Source: CAYLZW01 sp964388085
Lineage (GTDB): Bacteria > Myxococcota > UBA727 > CAYLZW01
Reading direction: 5' to 3'
Assembly: GCA_964388085.1 (NCBI GenBank)
Contig: CAYLZW010000022.1
Span: 1 to 36,507, forward strand
Length of the DNA stretch: 36,507 bases
The notes beneath the pieces were generated by a model that worked only from the letters and a program-made list of their open reading frames with translations, searched no databases and was not told the DNA's origin. The stretch's first letter is position 1. Every line of letters starts with the position of its first letter. Positions 7,657-14,957 of the stretch are shown piece by piece. The position numbers were made by a program, and so were the translations under genes.

Positions 7657-9687
7657 TCAGCGCGCTCGGCCCGAGATCCCGATGGCCTTGGCCGCCTTCT
7701 TGCCGAGCTCCGAGTCGGGCTCCAGCACGACGACGCACTCGTACTGCTTGGTGGCGCCCGTCGGATCCCCGTCGAGGCGCGCGATCAGCTGCGCGAGCTC
7801 GTAGTGGGCGGCCACGTTGGCGCCGTCTATCTGGGCCGCGGTCTCGAGCGCCTTCTTGGCGTCGGCGTCCTTGCCCTGCCCCTTCAGCTGCAGCGCCTCG
7901 TCGACGAGCGCCTTCGCGCGCGCCTTGCTCGCGGCGTCGGTCGTGGCCACGCCGCAGTGCTTCGGCACCTCGCGCGCGGTGCGCTGGATCTTCGTGGTGG
8001 CGGCCTCCTGCACCGGCTTTGGCAACACCATGGGACCGGCGCCGAAGGCCACGCGCACGCCCAGCAGCACGACCAGGCCGAAGACGGCCCCCGTCGCCGA
8101 GGTCGCGCCGAGGAGCCTGATGCGCCGCTCATCGAGGGGAGGCAGCACGCGCGGCGTCCGCTCCGGGACCACCTCTCGCACGACGGGCTGCGCGATGGGG
8201 CGCCGCTCGGTGGCGTCATGGCGGTGCTCCACCGTGGCGAGCGGTGTGCGGTTTTGCTCGAAGCCGTCCTCGCCCCGCTCCTCGTCGTCGTCGCCGGCGC
8301 CGGTGTCCTCGTCATCGACGGGATCGAGCGTGTCGCCGCTGGCGTCGGGGTCCGTCACGTCGGCGGTGTCGGCGGGCCGCTGCTGCATCTTGCGCAGGTT
8401 GAACACGACCGTCGACTCGCTGCGCGCCACCGGCAGCTGCTGCTCGCTCGGCACGGGCTCGAGCAGCGGGCCGTCCTCGTCGTCGCCGGCGTCCTGCTTC
8501 GGCTTCTTGCCCTCCTTCTCCTCCATGGCGCGGAGGTTGAACATCACCGTCGACTCGGTGCGCGCGACCGGCAGGGGCGCGGGGGCGGCGTCGGCGGCGG
8601 GCGGACCCGGCCGCTTCTGGCCGACCTCGTCGAGGAGCGCCTGCGCCGCCGCCTCCACGGCGCTGAAGGGAGTGCCGCCGGCCTTCTGCGCGGGCGGCGC
8701 CGCTTGCACGACGCGAGCGTGCTCCTCCGAGCGCGTGGCGAAGGCGTCGTGATCATCGGACGACGGGATCGTCGTCGGGCGCCGCTGATCCTGGGTGCGC
8801 TCGTCGGTCAGCGGCGGGATGCGCGTCGCGAATTCGCTCAAGGCGTCGCCGAAGTGGGTGCCGTCGGTGAAGCGCTTCTTCGGCTCGCGCTCGAGCGCGC
8901 GGGCGACCACCTTGCGCAGACCCGCCGGCACCCCCTGCTCGGCGAGGATCTTCTCTTTCGCGTCGTTTCCCTTGGCCGCCGCGAGGAGCGCGGCAGCGTC
9001 GAGCTTGGTGCGCAGCGGACGGTTCGTCACGATGACGTAGAACAGCGCGCCGAGCGCGAACACGTCCGTGGCGGCGTCGACCTTGGCGCCCAGGATCTGC
9101 TCGGGAGCGAGGTAGTTCGGCGTCCCGACGAGCTGATCCCGGCGCGTGATCTGCGTCGAGCCCTCGATCTTCGCGATGCCGAAGTCACCGATGAGCGCGC
9201 GCCCGGCGTGGCTCAAGAAGATGTTCGCCGGCTTCACGTCGCGATGAACGATGCCGCGCTGGTGTCCGGCGCCGAGGCCGTAAGCGACCTGCGCACACAC
9301 GGCCGCGGCCGCCCCAGGGTCGAGCGCGCCCTGCTGCTGCACGAGCTGCGCGAGCGTGATGCCCTCGACGTACTGCATCGAATAGAAGAGCAACCAGCCG
9401 AGATCGGCCTCGTCCTCCTCGCCGGCGTCGTAGACGTGCACCACGTTCTCGTGGCTGACCTGCGCCAGCGCCTGCACCTCGCGGATGAAGCGCTGTCGTC
9501 GTTGGTTGCGCGTCTTCTCGGCCGAGCCGAGGCCGGCCACCGAGGTGGTCTTGAGCGCCACCAGGCGGCCGAGGTTCTCGTCGCGCGCGAGGTACACGAC
9601 GCCCATGCCGCCGCGCCCGAGCTCCTTCTCGATGACGTAGCGGCCGAGACGCTTTCCGGCGCGCGCCGTGGGCTGCCGCTTGGCCAT
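7657..9687 (-). CDS. Membrane-anchored Ser/Thr protein kinase with C-terminal TPR-like region
   Basis: This 676-residue eukaryote-like kinase probably sits in the inner membrane with its kinase domain in the cytosol. The kinase domain (residues ~17-290) has the glycine loop GRGGMGVVY, VALK with Lys46, Glu70, the catalytic loop HRDVKPANIF with Asp150, DFG at 168-170, and GTPNYLAPEQ. A long acidic, Pro-rich linker follows. It contains a near-exact repeat, LPVARTESTVMFNLRAM (372-388) and LPVARSESTVVFNLRKM (418-434). One membrane segment follows at about 526-552. A periplasmic tail of TPR-like helices (about 588-672) ends the protein. The ATG at 9685-9687 has GAGGG five bases upstream; a GTG two codons earlier would overlap that site. 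It heads a same-strand series that ends with the FHA gene, and diverges from the DUF3467 gene. Substrates are unknown. Confidence 0.93.
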   Translation of the reverse strand: MAKRQPTARAGKRLGRYVIEKELGRGGMGVVYLARDENLGRLVALKTTSVAGLGSAEKTRNQRRQRFIREVQALAQVSHENVVHVYDAGEEDEADLGWLLFYSMQYVEGITLAQLVQQQGALDPGAAAAVCAQVAYGLGAGHQRGIVHRDVKPANIFLSHAGRALIGDFGIAKIEGSTQITRRDQLVGTPNYLAPEQILGAKVDAATDVFALGALFYVIVTNRPLRTKLDAAALLAAAKGNDAKEKILAEQGVPAGLRKVVARALEREPKKRFTDGTHFGDALSEFATRIPPLTDERTQDQRRPTTIPSSDDHDAFATRSEEHARVVQAAPPAQKAGGTPFSAVEAAAQALLDEVGQKRPGPPAADAAPAPLPVARTESTVMFNLRAMEEKEGKKPKQDAGDDEDGPLLEPVPSEQQLPVARSESTVVFNLRKMQQRPADTADVTDPDASGDTLDPVDDEDTGAGDDDEERGEDGFEQNRTPLATVEHRHDATERRPIAQPVVREVVPERTPRVLPPLDERRIRLLGATSATGAVFGLVVLLGVRVAFGAGPMVLPKPVQEAATTKIQRTAREVPKHCGVATTDAASKARAKALVDEALQLKGQGKDADAKKALETAAQIDGANVAAHYELAQLIARLDGDPTGATKQYECVVVLEPDSELGKKAAKAIGISGRAR

Positions 9688-9702
9688 GCACACCCTCGGG
9701 TG

Positions 9703-9718
9703 GCCGCGGATTCGCGGC
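9703..9718. promoter_or_regulatory. Inverted repeat between kinase and DUF3467 genes
   Basis: A perfect 6-base inverted repeat with a 4-base centre (GCCGCG, GATT, CGCGGC) lies in the 119-base divergent spacer, 16 bases upstream of the kinase ATG. It could be an operator or a short hairpin in the kinase leader. The spacer must also hold both promoters, but I see no convincing -35/-10 pair. Confidence 0.3.
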
Positions 9719-9806
9719 GAGATCTGCTAGAACCAGCCTCCGCTGGCGCCGGGGGCATCGTCGCCCACGAGAGCGTCCCGGCGCAACGCGCGCGAAGGAA
9801 ACAACC

Positions 9807-10112
9807 ATGAGCACACAGAAGCCTCCCGAGGGCGACAAGCGTCCAGGCCCGCCGCAGCTCCAGATCCAGCTCGACGAGGCCACCGCCCAGGGCAGCTACG
9901 TGAACCTGACGCTGGTGAACCACACCGAGATGGAGTTCATCTTCGACTTCGCCTTCGTGCAGCCCATGGATCCGCGCGCGAAGATCCGCTCGCGCATCAT
10001 CTCGAGCCCGAAGCACGCGAAGCGCTTCCTGATGGCCCTCTCGGAGAACGTCACCAAGTACGAGCAGCGCTTCGGGACCATCGACGTCAGCGGCGCCGGC
10101 CCGGTGCATTGA
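9807..10112 (+). CDS. DUF3467 family protein
   Basis: This small cytosolic protein of 101 residues matches the uncharacterised DUF3467 family. The family pattern is visible as YVNLTLVNHTEMEF, then DFAFVQP, then RIISSPKHAKRFL, then LSENVTKYEQRFG. There is no signal peptide or membrane segment, and the first 15 residues are charged and Pro-rich, probably disordered. The ATG is preceded by GAAGGA at good spacing. It is transcribed away from the kinase gene and converges with the acyl-CoA dehydrogenase-like gene across an 88-base spacer. No function is established for the family. Its pairing with a kinase gene could be chance. Confidence 0.88.
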   Translation: MSTQKPPEGDKRPGPPQLQIQLDEATAQGSYVNLTLVNHTEMEFIFDFAFVQPMDPRAKIRSRIISSPKHAKRFLMALSENVTKYEQRFGTIDVSGAGPVH

Positions 10113-10136
10113 GGCAGCGCGAGCAGCGGCGCTACC

Positions 10137-10173
10137 GGGCACGGGCATAGGGCATGGGCACAGGGCATAGGGA
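10137..10173 (+). repeat. Short tandem repeat of GGGCAT/GGGCAC units
   Basis: Between the DUF3467 stop and the convergent gene, about 36 bases are built from imperfect 6-8 base units (GGGCAC, GGGCATA, GGGCATG, GGGCACA, GGGCATA). It looks like a slippage-prone simple repeat in non-coding DNA. No function can be assigned. Confidence 0.6.
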
Positions 10174-10181
10174 GGGCGATC

Positions 10182-10194
10182 TCCCCTTTGGGGA
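10182..10194. terminator. Small hairpin between convergent genes
   Basis: TCCCC-TTT-GGGGA forms a 5-base-pair stem six bases beyond the stop of the acyl-CoA dehydrogenase-like gene. It is between two convergent genes, where a bidirectional terminator is expected. The stem is short and lacks a T-run, so the call is weak. Confidence 0.3.
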
Positions 10195-10200
10195 CTTGCC

Positions 10201-11343
10201 CTAGCGCGCGCCTTCGCCCTCGAGGCTCGCGATGAGCGCCTGCGCGACGACGTTGCGCGGGTTCTCGAGGAACTCGCTCTCGAGGCGCAGCGCGCGGACC
10301 TCGGCGAGCAAGCGCGCCCAGGGGTGTCCCTTCGAGAGCCCGCGGATGCCGATGAGATCGCTCACCGTGAGGCAGGCCTCCTCGGCCGCGTTCTGCGCCA
10401 CGAGGCGCGCCATCGTCGTCGCGCGCACCTCGCGGGAGGAGCTCGTGTCCCGCGCCCAGGCCGCCTGGTGCACGAGCGCGCGCGCCGCCTCGACGTGACA
10501 GAGCGCGTCCGCGAGGCGCCACTGGCTGCCTTGCTGTTCGCGCAGCGGCCGCCCCCCGACGCCCCGGCGCAAGAGCTCGGTGCTGCCGCGCGTGAGCGCC
10601 TGGCTCGCGATGCCGACGCAGGCCGCCGCGGTCGACAAGCGCAAGATGTCGAGCGTGGCCTGCGCGATGACGAGGCCCTGCCCCTCGCCGCCGAGGCGGT
10701 TGTCCTCGTCGACCTCGACCTCGACGCGGACGCGTCCGACGGGCAAGGGCGAGACGAAGTCCTCGCTCTCGATCTGCACCTCACCCGCGCTCACGAGGAA
10801 CAGCGAGTAGCGCGCGATGGAGTCGTTCTTGTGACGCGCGAGGATGAGGAAGGTGTCGGCGATGGGCGCGAGCGGCACCATGGCCTTCTCGCCGTGCAGC
10901 CGGTAGCCCTCGGGCCCGGGCACCACGGTGAGCGGCGCCTCTCCGTCGAGGAGCGCGAGGCTGACGATGTTCTGGCCGGCGGCCATGCCCGGTAGATAGA
11001 TGGCGCGTTGGTCCTCGTTGCCCGCCAGCGCGATCGGGAACATGCCCTGCACCTGCGCGCCGTAGGCGGCGTCCGCAAGGCCGCTCGTCTGCCCGAGCCG
11101 CGAGCGCACGATGCACAAGCCGCGGAGGTCCGGCTTCGGCGCCTCCCCCTCGAGGGCGCGGCCGAGCGCGGGATCGAACAGGCCCTCCTGCCCGAGCAGC
11201 GCGGCGTACTCGACGGCCGCGCTCTGGGCGTCCTCGAGCTCGGTGCCCGAGAGCGGAAAGAGCCGCTCGTCGCACAGCCGCTGTACCGCGCTCGCGAGCA
11301 GCCGGTGGGAGTCTTCGAAGAAGGGCAGTGTCAACGGATCCAT
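10201..11343 (-). CDS. Acyl-CoA dehydrogenase-like flavoprotein
   Basis: This 380-residue protein has the acyl-CoA dehydrogenase layout. It has an N-terminal helical part (about 1-120), a beta domain (about 120-225) with GYRLHGEKAMVPLAPIADTFL and NRLGGEGQG, and a C-terminal helical bundle ending VVAQALIASLEGEG. Family members are FAD enzymes that desaturate acyl-CoA thioesters. The catalytic Glu is not obvious by eye, and several family signatures are weak, so substrate and even activity are uncertain. I chose the ATG at 11341-11343 because it begins the first helix (MDPLTLPFFEDSHRLL). Frames further upstream give an Arg/Cys-rich stretch that is not protein-like. No clear ribosome site precedes it. 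It diverges from the NFACT gene. No electron-transfer flavoprotein gene is nearby. Confidence 0.8.
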   Translation of the reverse strand: MDPLTLPFFEDSHRLLASAVQRLCDERLFPLSGTELEDAQSAAVEYAALLGQEGLFDPALGRALEGEAPKPDLRGLCIVRSRLGQTSGLADAAYGAQVQGMFPIALAGNEDQRAIYLPGMAAGQNIVSLALLDGEAPLTVVPGPEGYRLHGEKAMVPLAPIADTFLILARHKNDSIARYSLFLVSAGEVQIESEDFVSPLPVGRVRVEVEVDEDNRLGGEGQGLVIAQATLDILRLSTAAACVGIASQALTRGSTELLRRGVGGRPLREQQGSQWRLADALCHVEAARALVHQAAWARDTSSSREVRATTMARLVAQNAAEEACLTVSDLIGIRGLSKGHPWARLLAEVRALRLESEFLENPRNVVAQALIASLEGEGAR

Positions 11344-11416
11344 AAGGCATTGTCGACGAGCAGGAGGGAGCCGGAGCCTTGTCCATTTGCACTGCCGATG
11401 GCAACGGCGAGGCACG

Positions 11417-11433
11417 TACAATCCTCACGTGAG
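11417..11433 (+). promoter_or_regulatory. Candidate -10 box and palindrome at the NFACT start
   Basis: TACAAT at 11417-11422 ends seven bases before the GTG at 11429. A perfect palindrome, CTCACGTGAG (11424-11433), covers that start codon. There is no Shine-Dalgarno sequence upstream. The arrangement suggests a leaderless transcript beginning at or near the GTG. No good -35 hexamer is present at 16-18 bases. Confidence 0.35.
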
Positions 11434-12868
11434 CGTGCCCGCCTCCCTCCTACACCTCCTCGCGCAGCTTCAGCCGCGGCTGCCCGCGCGCGTGCAGAAG
11501 ATCTCGCTGGCGGACGACGGGCGCGTCCTCGTCGAGCTGTTCACCGGCGAGAGGCTGCCCGTCGTCGTCGATCCGCGGGCTCCGGCGCCGGGTCTCGCGC
11601 TCAGCCCGCCGCCGCTACCGCGCGGGGACAAGCCACCGCCCCAGCAGGGCGCGCTGCGTAAGGAGCTCGTCCCCTCCCGCCTCACCGCCGTCGACGTCGC
11701 CCCCGAGCAAGGCCTGCTGCGGCTCCGCTTCGAGCGCCCGGACGCGGGCGTGCGCTTCCTCGTCGTGGAGCTGTCGGCGCAGGATCCGCGCGCGCTGCTG
11801 ACCGGCACCTTCGAGTCGGGAGAGCGCGTGCTGAGCGTCGTCGGCGCGCTGCGGCCGAGCGACGGTCGGGATCTCCGTCGTGGACGAGAGTACGAGCCGC
11901 CGCGCGCGCCGGGTCCGCTGCCCACGGCGGCCCCTGGTGACGACGACGGCGCCGTGCTGCGGCACACGGAGGCTTTGGAAGGTGCCGCGCGGGTCAAGGA
12001 GCTGCGCGCGCGCGTGAAGGCCGAGCACCGGCGCGTGCAGCGACTGGTAAGCGCGCTCTCGGGTGACCTCGAGAAGCACGGGGACCCGGACGCCCTCGCA
12101 CAGGCGGGCGAGCTGCTGAAGACGGCGCTTGGCGTCGTGACGCGCGGCGCGAGGGAGGTCGTGGTGAGCGACTGGGAAGGCCAGGAGCGGCGCATCCCGC
12201 TCGATCCGGCGCTCTCCCCGCAGGACAACCTCGAGAAGCTCTTCCGTCGCGCTCGCAAGGCGCGGGAAGGCAGAGCTCGCGTGGAGCCTCGGCTCGACGA
12301 CGCTCGCGCGCGCTTGCTGGCGCTGAACGAAGCTCGTGTAACGCTGCAGGCAGCCGCGCTCTCGGATGCTCCGCCCTCCGACGCCCTGCTCGACAGCGTG
12401 CGTTCGCTGCTGGCGGATCCCCGCGCGGCGGCCGGCCCACGACGACGAGCCGCGCTCGAGGGTGAACGGCGGCCGTTTCGTGCCTTTCGCGTCAGTCGGG
12501 ACGTCATTGTCAAGGTCGGTCGCGCCGCGAAGGACAATGACGCGCTGACGTTCCATGTCGCGAAGGGAAATGATTTGTGGCTGCACACGCGGGGCGCGCC
12601 GGGGTCTCACGTCATCGTGCCTTGTGACAAGAGTGGCGAGGTGCCGCCCGAGGTGCTCCTCGATGCCGCGCACCTGGCGGCGTGGTTCTCGCCGCTGCGG
12701 AAGGCCGACCGGGTGGACGTCCAGTACACCCAGCGGAAGCATTTGCGGAAGCCTGGCAAGGGAGCGCCGGCCGGCCTCGTGCTCGTGACGAAGGAGCGCG
12801 TGCTGCACTTGCGGGTGGAGGGGGAGCGGACGGTGCGATTGTTGGCGAATGAGATCGCGGCGCGCTGA
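11429..12868 (+). CDS. NFACT family ribosome-quality-control protein (RqcH-like)
   Basis: NFACT proteins bind stalled large ribosomal subunits, and bacterial RqcH adds C-terminal alanine tails. This 479-residue member has an N-terminal NFACT-N-like part (1-150, with FLVVELSAQDPRALLTG and GRDLRRGREYEPP). A coiled-coil / middle region follows (about 170-310, with DLEKHGDPDALAQAGELLK and IPLDPALSPQDNLEKLFRRA). The NFACT-R domain ends it (about 350-460, with KGNDLWLHTRGAPGSHVIV). It is shorter than typical RqcH (~570 residues): little separates NFACT-N from the coiled coil, so the helix-hairpin-helix part seems to be missing. The GTG at 11429 is the first plausible start; another GTG lies two codons later. 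It diverges from the acyl-CoA dehydrogenase-like gene and ends at a strong hairpin. Confidence 0.88.
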   Translation: MSVPASLLHLLAQLQPRLPARVQKISLADDGRVLVELFTGERLPVVVDPRAPAPGLALSPPPLPRGDKPPPQQGALRKELVPSRLTAVDVAPEQGLLRLRFERPDAGVRFLVVELSAQDPRALLTGTFESGERVLSVVGALRPSDGRDLRRGREYEPPRAPGPLPTAAPGDDDGAVLRHTEALEGAARVKELRARVKAEHRRVQRLVSALSGDLEKHGDPDALAQAGELLKTALGVVTRGAREVVVSDWEGQERRIPLDPALSPQDNLEKLFRRARKAREGRARVEPRLDDARARLLALNEARVTLQAAALSDAPPSDALLDSVRSLLADPRAAAGPRRRAALEGERRPFRAFRVSRDVIVKVGRAAKDNDALTFHVAKGNDLWLHTRGAPGSHVIVPCDKSGEVPPEVLLDAAHLAAWFSPLRKADRVDVQYTQRKHLRKPGKGAPAGLVLVTKERVLHLRVEGERTVRLLANEIAAR

Positions 12869-12889
12869 ACGAACGAGACGTGGGACGAA

Positions 12890-12909
12890 GCGCCGGCAAA
12901 CGCCGGCGC
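12890..12909. terminator. Strong GC hairpin between convergent genes
   Basis: A perfect 8-base stem (GCGCCGGC, loop AAAC, GCCGGCGC) lies between the NFACT stop at 12868 and the end of the convergent pirin gene at 12919. Its position and symmetry fit a bidirectional intrinsic terminator, although neither strand has a T-run. Confidence 0.6.
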
Positions 12910-12918
12910 CTCATCCGC

Positions 12919-13791
12919 TCAGTGCATCTCACCGAATCGGCCGCTGTTGAAGTCGGCGATGGCCTCGGCGATCTGCGCCTGGGTGTTCATCACGAAGGGG
13001 CCATAGCCGACCACCGGCTCATCGATTGGCTCGCCGGCCAACAAGAGCAGCTTTGCGTCGTCATTGGCCTCGATCGTGACATCGGTCCCTTCCGCCGACA
13101 GCACTCCCATCTGCGCGCGACGCAGCAGGGTCTCGCCATTCACCTGCACGGCGCCGTCGAGCACGACGACCATCGTGCTCCAGCCGTCCGGCTGCGGCAG
13201 CCGCGCGGCCTTACCGGCCCCTAGTCGCAGGTCCCAGACGTTCATCGGCGAAAACGTGCGGGCGGGGCCCACGTGACCGTCGAAGCTCCCCGCGATGACG
13301 CGCACGCGGCCGGCGTCGCCCGGCAGGGTAAGCGACGGAATCTGCGCGTCGGTGATGGCCTGGTAGCCAGGGGCAGTCATCTTGTCCTCGGCCGGGAGGT
13401 TCACCCACAGCTGCACCATCTCGAACGGGCCTCCGCGGCGCGCGTAGTCCGCGGAGTGGAATTCCTCGTGCAGGATGCCGCGGCCCGCGGTCATCCACTG
13501 CACGTCGCCCGGGCCGATCAGGCCGCCCTTGCCGGTGGAGTCGCGGTGCTCGACCTCGCCGTCGTAGACGATGGTGACCGTCTCGAAGCCTCGGTGCGGG
13601 TGCTGGCCGACGCCGCGGCGCTGACGGGTGGGCTCGAACCGGATCGGTGCGGCGTAGTCGAGCATCAGGAACGGGCTGCGCTCGGCTACGTCCGGGCCGT
13701 TGTAGCCAAACATGCCGTGCACCGGGAAGCCGTCGCCGACCCAGTGCCGCTCGGGGGCGCTGCGGGTGCCGAACATCTTCTTCATCGTCAT
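12919..13791 (-). CDS. Pirin family protein
   Basis: This is a 290-residue bicupin of the pirin / YhhW group, cytosolic and iron-binding in characterised members, some of which have quercetinase activity. The N-terminal cupin shows the metal-ligand segment HPHRGFETVTIVYDGEVEH and GDVQWMTAGRGILHEEF. The C-terminal cupin ends with the family-typical VGYGPFVMNTQAQIAEAIADF. The ATG at 13789-13791 has GGAG six bases upstream; another ATG follows two codons later. It is transcribed away from a LysR regulator across a 112-base spacer, a common layout in proteobacteria where the regulator controls the pirin gene. The ligand is unknown. The pair may have been acquired as a unit, as its metabolic context differs from its neighbours. 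Confidence 0.93.
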   Translation of the reverse strand: MTMKKMFGTRSAPERHWVGDGFPVHGMFGYNGPDVAERSPFLMLDYAAPIRFEPTRQRRGVGQHPHRGFETVTIVYDGEVEHRDSTGKGGLIGPGDVQWMTAGRGILHEEFHSADYARRGGPFEMVQLWVNLPAEDKMTAPGYQAITDAQIPSLTLPGDAGRVRVIAGSFDGHVGPARTFSPMNVWDLRLGAGKAARLPQPDGWSTMVVVLDGAVQVNGETLLRRAQMGVLSAEGTDVTIEANDDAKLLLLAGEPIDEPVVGYGPFVMNTQAQIAEAIADFNSGRFGEMH

Positions 13792-13883
13792 GACCTGCTC
13801 CTGTGGGTTTCGGACCCCTCGTCCGCTGGCCCACACCATGCGCACGGTGCGCTTACGCAGCTAGACGTCATAACTTCGCCTTC

Positions 13884-13905
13884 ATCGTCCTATATGGAGA
13901 ACGAT
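13884..13905. promoter_or_regulatory. Candidate LysR operator between pirin and LysR genes
   Basis: ATCGT at 13884-13888 and ACGAT at 13901-13905 form an inverted repeat with a 12-base spacer that reaches into the LysR start codon. LysR proteins usually bind dyads of the T-N11-A type in such divergent spacers and repress their own gene. The match is suggestive only. Confidence 0.35.
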
Positions 13906-14824
13906 GCAGGACCTGAACGACCTCTACTACTTCGTCCAAGTGGTCGATCACGGCGGCTTTGCCCCGGCTGGCCGTGCCCTCGGCACGCCCAAGTCGAAGC
14001 TGAGCCGGCGCGTCGCCCTGCTGGAGGATCGCCTGGGCGTGCGCTTGCTTCAGCGCTCCACCCGCCGCTTCGCGGTCACCGAGCCAGGCCGCGCGTTCTA
14101 CACCCACGCCAAGGCGATGCTCGTGGAAGCCGAGGCCGCCGAGGAGGCGATCCGCCGGCGCCAGGCCGAGCCGCAGGGCGTGGTGCGGATGTCCTGCCCG
14201 AGCACCCTGCTCGACACGCGGGTCGGGCCGATGCTCGCCGCGTTCCTGCAGAACTACCCGCAGGTCGAGCTGCACCTGGACGCCACGAACCGGCGCGTGG
14301 ATGTGGTCGGCGAAGGCGTCGACCTGGCTGTCCGCGTGCGCCCACCGCCGCTGGAGGCCTCCGATCTGGTCTTGCGCGTGCTCGGCGAAGGCCGGCAGTG
14401 CCTGGTCGCCAGTCCCGCGTTGTTGGCCCGCACCCACACGCCGGGGGCGCCGGCCGAGCTGATGCGGCTGCCGAGCATGGACCTCGGGCTGCCGCAGAAC
14501 CAGCACGTCTGGGACCTGTTCGGGCCGGACGGCAAACAAGTCGCGATCCACCACCATCCGCGCCTGGTGACCCGGGGCATGCCGGCCCTGCGTGACGCCG
14601 CGGTCGCCGGCGTGGGCGTCGTGCAACTGCCGACGATGCTGACCGCTGAGTACCTCGCCCGCGGCGAGCTGGTCCGCGTATTGCCGGGTTGGGCGCCACG
14701 GCCGGAGATCATTCACGCGGTCTACGCCTCCCGCCGCGGCCTGCTGCCGGCGGTGCGCGCGCTGGTCGACTACCTGGCCGAGCGATTCGCGCTCGCTGGC
14801 GACCGCGAACCAGGAACACATTGA
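13904..14824 (+). CDS. LysR-type transcriptional regulator
   Basis: This 306-residue regulator has a winged helix-turn-helix at residues 1-60 (DLYYFVQVVDHGGFAPAGRA, then SKLSRRVALLEDRLGVRLLQ, then STRRFAVTEPG). A substrate-binding domain follows at about 90-295 (VVRMSCPSTLLDT, GEGVDLAVRV, and VAGVGVVQLPTML). Length and layout are normal for the family. It faces away from the pirin gene and is the likely regulator of it; the inducer is unknown. Third-position G/C near its start (about 84 percent over 32 codons) is lower than I see in the surrounding genes. This weakly supports a foreign origin of the pirin/LysR pair. The TGA stop at 14822 is followed by a 133-base non-coding spacer. Confidence 0.94.
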   Translation: MQDLNDLYYFVQVVDHGGFAPAGRALGTPKSKLSRRVALLEDRLGVRLLQRSTRRFAVTEPGRAFYTHAKAMLVEAEAAEEAIRRRQAEPQGVVRMSCPSTLLDTRVGPMLAAFLQNYPQVELHLDATNRRVDVVGEGVDLAVRVRPPPLEASDLVLRVLGEGRQCLVASPALLARTHTPGAPAELMRLPSMDLGLPQNQHVWDLFGPDGKQVAIHHHPRLVTRGMPALRDAAVAGVGVVQLPTMLTAEYLARGELVRVLPGWAPRPEIIHAVYASRRGLLPAVRALVDYLAERFALAGDREPGTH

Positions 14825-14876
14825 CCGCCGGTGCATTGACTCGACGTCAGGGCTCCTTCAGTCGGCGAAGGATCCC

Positions 14877-14897
14877 TGATCACGGATCACTGATCAC
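14877..14897 (+). repeat. Triple heptamer repeat in intergenic spacer
   Basis: TGATCAC, GGATCAC, TGATCAC stand head to tail in the spacer between the convergent LysR and DUF4340 genes (14825-14957). The rest of the spacer is unusually A/T-rich for this DNA and has further CATCATT / ATCAAT-like repetition up to about 14950. It shows no open frame and no clear hairpin with a T-run. Confidence 0.6.
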
Positions 14898-14957
14898 TCC
14901 CTCAGCTCTCAGTCATCATTCATCATCCTCGAGCATCAATAAATCAATCCTCGCTCT

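Noticed and set aside
14877..14897. CRISPR-like or phage-attachment repeats
   Set aside because: Units are only seven bases, head to tail without spacers, and no cas, integrase or phage gene is near.
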